Positions 63,509 through 64,000 of a stretch of 64,000 bases of DNA are shown in pieces (position 1 is the first letter of the stretch; each line of letters starts with the position of its first letter). The notes beneath the pieces were generated by a model. That model was given only the letters and a program-made list of their open reading frames with translations. It was not told the DNA's origin and did not search any database. Made by a program: the position numbers and the translations under genes. The stretch comes from Sinorhizobium kostiense (lineage in GTDB: Bacteria; Pseudomonadota; Alphaproteobacteria; Rhizobiales; Rhizobiaceae), in the NCBI RefSeq assembly GCF_017874595.1, contig NZ_JAGILA010000001.1:558001-622000 (forward strand). The letters are read 5' to 3'.

Positions 63509-64000
63509 ATGGCCAGCTTCAAGATTGCCATCATCGGCGCCGGCAGCGTCGGATTCACCAAGAAGCTTTTCACCGATATCCTGTCCGTTCCGGAGCTCCG
63601 GGACGTTGAGTTCGCTCTGACGGATATCAGCGAGCACAATCTCGGCATGATCAAGACGATCCTCGACCGGATCGTCGAGGCGAACAGGCTGCCGACGCGC
63701 GTGACGGCGACCACCGACCGTCGCAAGGCTCTCGACGGCGCGCGCTACATCATCAGCTGCGTGCGGGTCGGCGGCCTTGAAGCCTATGCGGACGACATCC
63801 GCATCCCGCTGAAATACGGCGTTGACCAATGCGTCGGCGATACGATCTGCGCCGGCGGCATTCTTTATGGCCAGCGCAACATTCCGGTGATCCTCGATTT
63901 CTGCAAGGACATCCGCGAGGTCGCGGAACCCGGCGCCAAGTTCCTGAACTATGCCAACCCCATGGCGATGAACACCTGGGCGGCAATCGAATATGGCAAG
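63509..64000 (+). CDS. melA: Alpha-galactosidase, glycoside hydrolase family 4 (partial)
   Basis: The first 164 residues of a GH4 enzyme that runs past the right edge; AGGAGG precedes the ATG at 63509. IAIIGAGSVGFTKKLFTDIL (5-24) is the NAD-binding glycine loop, VEFALTDISEHNL follows, and CVGDTICAGGILYGQRNIPV and NYANPMAMNTWA are conserved around the NAD and metal sites. GH4 enzymes use NAD+ and Mn2+ in a redox-elimination mechanism. Similarity is to MelA-type alpha-galactosidases, which hydrolyse melibiose and raffinose in the cytoplasm. The divergent AraC gene is its likely activator. Confidence 0.88.
   Translation, partial: MASFKIAIIGAGSVGFTKKLFTDILSVPELRDVEFALTDISEHNLGMIKTILDRIVEANRLPTRVTATTDRRKALDGARYIISCVRVGGLEAYADDIRIPLKYGVDQCVGDTICAGGILYGQRNIPVILDFCKDIREVAEPGAKFLNYANPMAMNTWAAIEYGK

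Overview
The window looks like part of a large secondary replicon (megaplasmid or chromid) of a Sinorhizobium/Ensifer-type alphaproteobacterium. The evidence is a complete repABC module with an antisense RNA gene between repB and repC, 16-bp repABC-type centromere palindromes, many RIME-like rhizobial intergenic repeats, high GC, and dense transport and catabolic operons. The right end is organised like the lac and melA-type alpha-galactoside genes known from Sinorhizobium pSymB-type replicons. The assignment is by gene content and recognition; no database search was run. I see no tRNA, rRNA, CRISPR array or insertion sequence.

Layout. 1-7.1 kb: a partial N-formylglutamate amidohydrolase, a zinc alcohol dehydrogenase, a phosphoesterase/nucleotidyltransferase pair, an EF-G-like GTPase and a HutC-type repressor. 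7.1-14.2 kb: the replication and partition region, with tandem parS palindromes, repA, repB, antisense RNA, repC, a second family of parS-like palindromes, a glycosyltransferase-like gene and a DUF1612/HTH protein. 14.3-20 kb: an isoquinoline-oxidoreductase-like molybdoenzyme, an NAD(P)H oxidoreductase, a small gene under a LexA-type box, and an orphan sugar-binding protein. 20.2-27.5 kb: a 5-oxoprolinase-type operon (NRAMP-like transporter, PxpA, DUF1445 protein, fused PxpB-PxpC, biotin carboxylase) with a divergent GntR regulator. 27.5-36.5 kb: small exported proteins, an EamA exporter divergent from a MocR regulator, a tripartite tricarboxylate transporter, an rRNA pseudouridine synthase and an AraC regulator. 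36.7-48.3 kb: a PaoABC-like aldehyde oxidoreductase, a class III cyclase next to a LivK-like binding protein, a GlxA-type regulator, a methyltransferase, a c-type cytochrome and an OsmC protein. 48.6-54.7 kb: three glycine/asparagine-rich exported proteins around a NarL-type two-component system, and a degenerate EAL protein. 54.7-64 kb: the lacEFGZK operon, LacI and AraC regulators, and the start of a GH4 alpha-galactosidase.

How the genes work together. RepA, RepB and the palindromes segregate the replicon, while RepC, held down by the antisense RNA, initiates replication. Most of the rest is scavenging: lactose and galactosides, 5-oxoproline-like compounds, tricarboxylates, aldehydes and N-heterocycles, generally with a local regulator beside each operon. 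The observations most worth following are the second parS-like palindrome family (including a copy 20 kb away inside the tct operon), a split urea-carboxylase-like module in the oxoprolinase operon, the LexA-box small gene, and the glycine-rich exported proteins around the two-component system.
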